Positions 50,830 through 51,803 of a stretch of DNA of 51,803 nt are shown here, piece after piece. The stretch covers positions 1-51,803 of the forward strand of contig NZ_JACSRD010000183.1 of the NCBI RefSeq assembly GCF_014879935.1. The letters are read 5' to 3'. Source of the DNA: Prosthecobacter sp. GTDB lineage: Bacteria; Verrucomicrobiota; Verrucomicrobiia; Verrucomicrobiales; Verrucomicrobiaceae. Position 1 is the first letter of the stretch, and each line of letters opens with the position of its first letter. The notes under the pieces were generated by a model. That model had not been told where the DNA came from and ran no database searches. It saw only the letters and a program-made list of their open reading frames with translations. The position numbers and the translations under genes were made by a program.

Positions 50830-51803
50830 GGGCTTGGCGGATTGGGTTTGGACCAGAGAATCCGCGCCACAAACGTCGCGCCCTCGGCACCACGGGCTTT
50901 GGAGTCCTTCATGAACATGCCTTCGCATACCGTCACCCAGGATTCGTGATCGTTGATGCGGGCGCAGCCAAAGTTGCCCAACTCCGCACCGCGCTCGGGC
51001 ACCACGACCTTTTCGCTCGCGCGGACGATTTGAAGCTTCTCGGGATCGACACGGGCCATGAAGAGCGGCGCACGATGGCGGACGATATGGTCATTGTTCG
51101 CGCCGCGACGGGTATAGACGAGAAAAAGGCCGTCGCGATGCGCCAGCCAGTGCTGCTGCGTGTTGTAGCTGCCCAGTTCCGCGCCGTCGTCGAAGGTCCA
51201 TGGTTTGGGCTCCGCGAAATGCAGTCCGTCATCGCTCACGCTGACGTAGCCACGCTCGTCGTTGCGCAGCGTGAGGTAGTAGCGACCGCCAAACGCGATC
51301 AAGGACGGCTCATAAAGCCCACGCGCCACGTCGAGGCGCAAAACATCGCCGTTTCGCTCATAGACGAGCTTTTCGCCGTCGAAGCGGCATTCGGCCACGG
51401 TCGTGCTGAAGCGATCTTTGGCGCTTTTGCCGATGTAGAGCGGCACGAGCAGCTTTCCGTCGTTTTTGACGACCCACTGCGCACAGGCGTTGCGGGCGAA
51501 GTTGAACTCATCATTCGCCGGCAGCTCCAAAACTTGCCACGGCGTCCATTTCGACGTTTTCGGGTCGAAGACGGCATACACGGTTTGGTGCGCTCGCTTC
51601 ACGTCGTCGAGTTGCTTGCCCTTCGGGCTGTAGCGAACTCGGCAGCCGATGGCGAGAAGCTTACCGGTCTTATCATGCCAGCCCGGCGTCACATCCGCCA
51701 CGCTGAGCGTCACACCATCCGTCTGCGGCTGCCAATCGATCTCCGGCGGCAGCGTTGGGCCGCTCCACGCGCCGTCCACGCCATCGCGCCGCATGAAATG
51801 CAG
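50826..51803 (-). CDS. Sialidase-like six-bladed propeller protein, 5' end outside window
   Basis: At least 325 residues are visible; the frame stays open to the edge (a leucine, histidine and phenylalanine precede the first in-window methionine), so the N-terminus and signal are missing. Repeated blades with YFGGRYYLTLRNDERGYVSVS-like strands, SDDGLHFAEPKPW and HDKTGKLLAIGCRVRYSP indicate a sialidase/exo-glycosidase-type propeller. Asp boxes are only weakly seen (SVSDDGLHF). The stop overlaps the aminotransferase start as ATGA. The real enzymatic role is not provable from this part. Confidence 0.7.
   Translation of the reverse strand: MHFMRRDGVDGAWSGPTLPPEIDWQPQTDGVTLSVADVTPGWHDKTGKLLAIGCRVRYSPKGKQLDDVKRAHQTVYAVFDPKTSKWTPWQVLELPANDEFNFARNACAQWVVKNDGKLLVPLYIGKSAKDRFSTTVAECRFDGEKLVYERNGDVLRLDVARGLYEPSLIAFGGRYYLTLRNDERGYVSVSDDGLHFAEPKPWTFDDGAELGSYNTQQHWLAHRDGLFLVYTRRGANNDHIVRHRAPLFMARVDPEKLQIVRASEKVVVPERGAELGNFGCARINDHESWVTVCEGMFMKDSKARGAEGATFVARILWSKPNPPSP

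Overview
This window looks like chromosomal DNA from a GC-rich member of the Verrucomicrobiota, probably a Prosthecobacter-like Verrucomicrobiae. I infer this from gene content, not from a tree: paired DUF1501 and DUF1549/DUF1553 (cytochrome c-like) genes, a secreted sulfatase, a PEP-CTERM protein with autotransporter-type repeats, alginate-export-family porins and many secreted beta-propeller proteins. These are typical of the Planctomycetes-Verrucomicrobia group.

Layout. Positions 1-1272 hold the 3' third of a 23S rRNA gene, a 5S rRNA gene and a strong terminator. A P-II gene (glnB) follows on the minus strand. From about 4.0 to 17.4 kb lies an oxyanion import region. A minus-strand molybdate block (regulator, modA, modB, modC) is divergent from a TonB-dependent receptor, a small molybdopterin-oxidoreductase-fold protein and a porin. 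Next comes an Rrf2 regulator, a YezD-type protein, a second porin and a complete sulfate ABC importer (sbp, cysT, cysW, cysA). After a truncated AT-richer DUF2971 gene come a PEP-CTERM/autotransporter-repeat protein and a CNNM membrane protein (18.2-21.8 kb).

From 22 to 32 kb is an arsenic-centred region: a periplasmic sulfurtransferase, an outer-membrane barrel candidate, a PiT-type transporter, a CobW-type GTPase, two ArsR regulators, a sulfatase, ArsC, an aquaglyceroporin, a DUF6428 protein, ArsD and ArsA. Three palindromes of the form TATTTGNC-N6-GNCAAATA lie directly upstream of PiT, between cobW and arsR1, and at arsR2. They tie the whole region into one probable ArsR regulon. Five of these proteins carry vicinal cysteines at or near their C-termini. 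No ArsB or Acr3 efflux pump is present in the window.

From 32 to 43 kb are an AraC regulator, a 28-bp inverted-repeat element, a secreted propeller-like protein, an HTH_25 membrane protein, a glycoside hydrolase/GT2 fusion, a DedA protein and a PQQ-propeller protein. From 43 to 51.8 kb is a minus-strand run of secreted and catabolic genes: sialidase-like protein, class IV aminotransferase, PSD1 (DUF1549/DUF1553) protein, two DUF1501 proteins and a Kelch-like protein. An AT-richer TIR-domain gene sits between the PSD1 and DUF1501 genes.

Small palindromic or tandem repeat elements are frequent, both between genes and, in at least two cases, inside open reading frames. The best candidates for something undescribed are the extended arsenic regulon (PiT, barrel, sulfurtransferase and CobW joined to ars genes by a shared operator), the cysteine-tailed proteins in it, and the TIR gene inserted in a catabolic operon.
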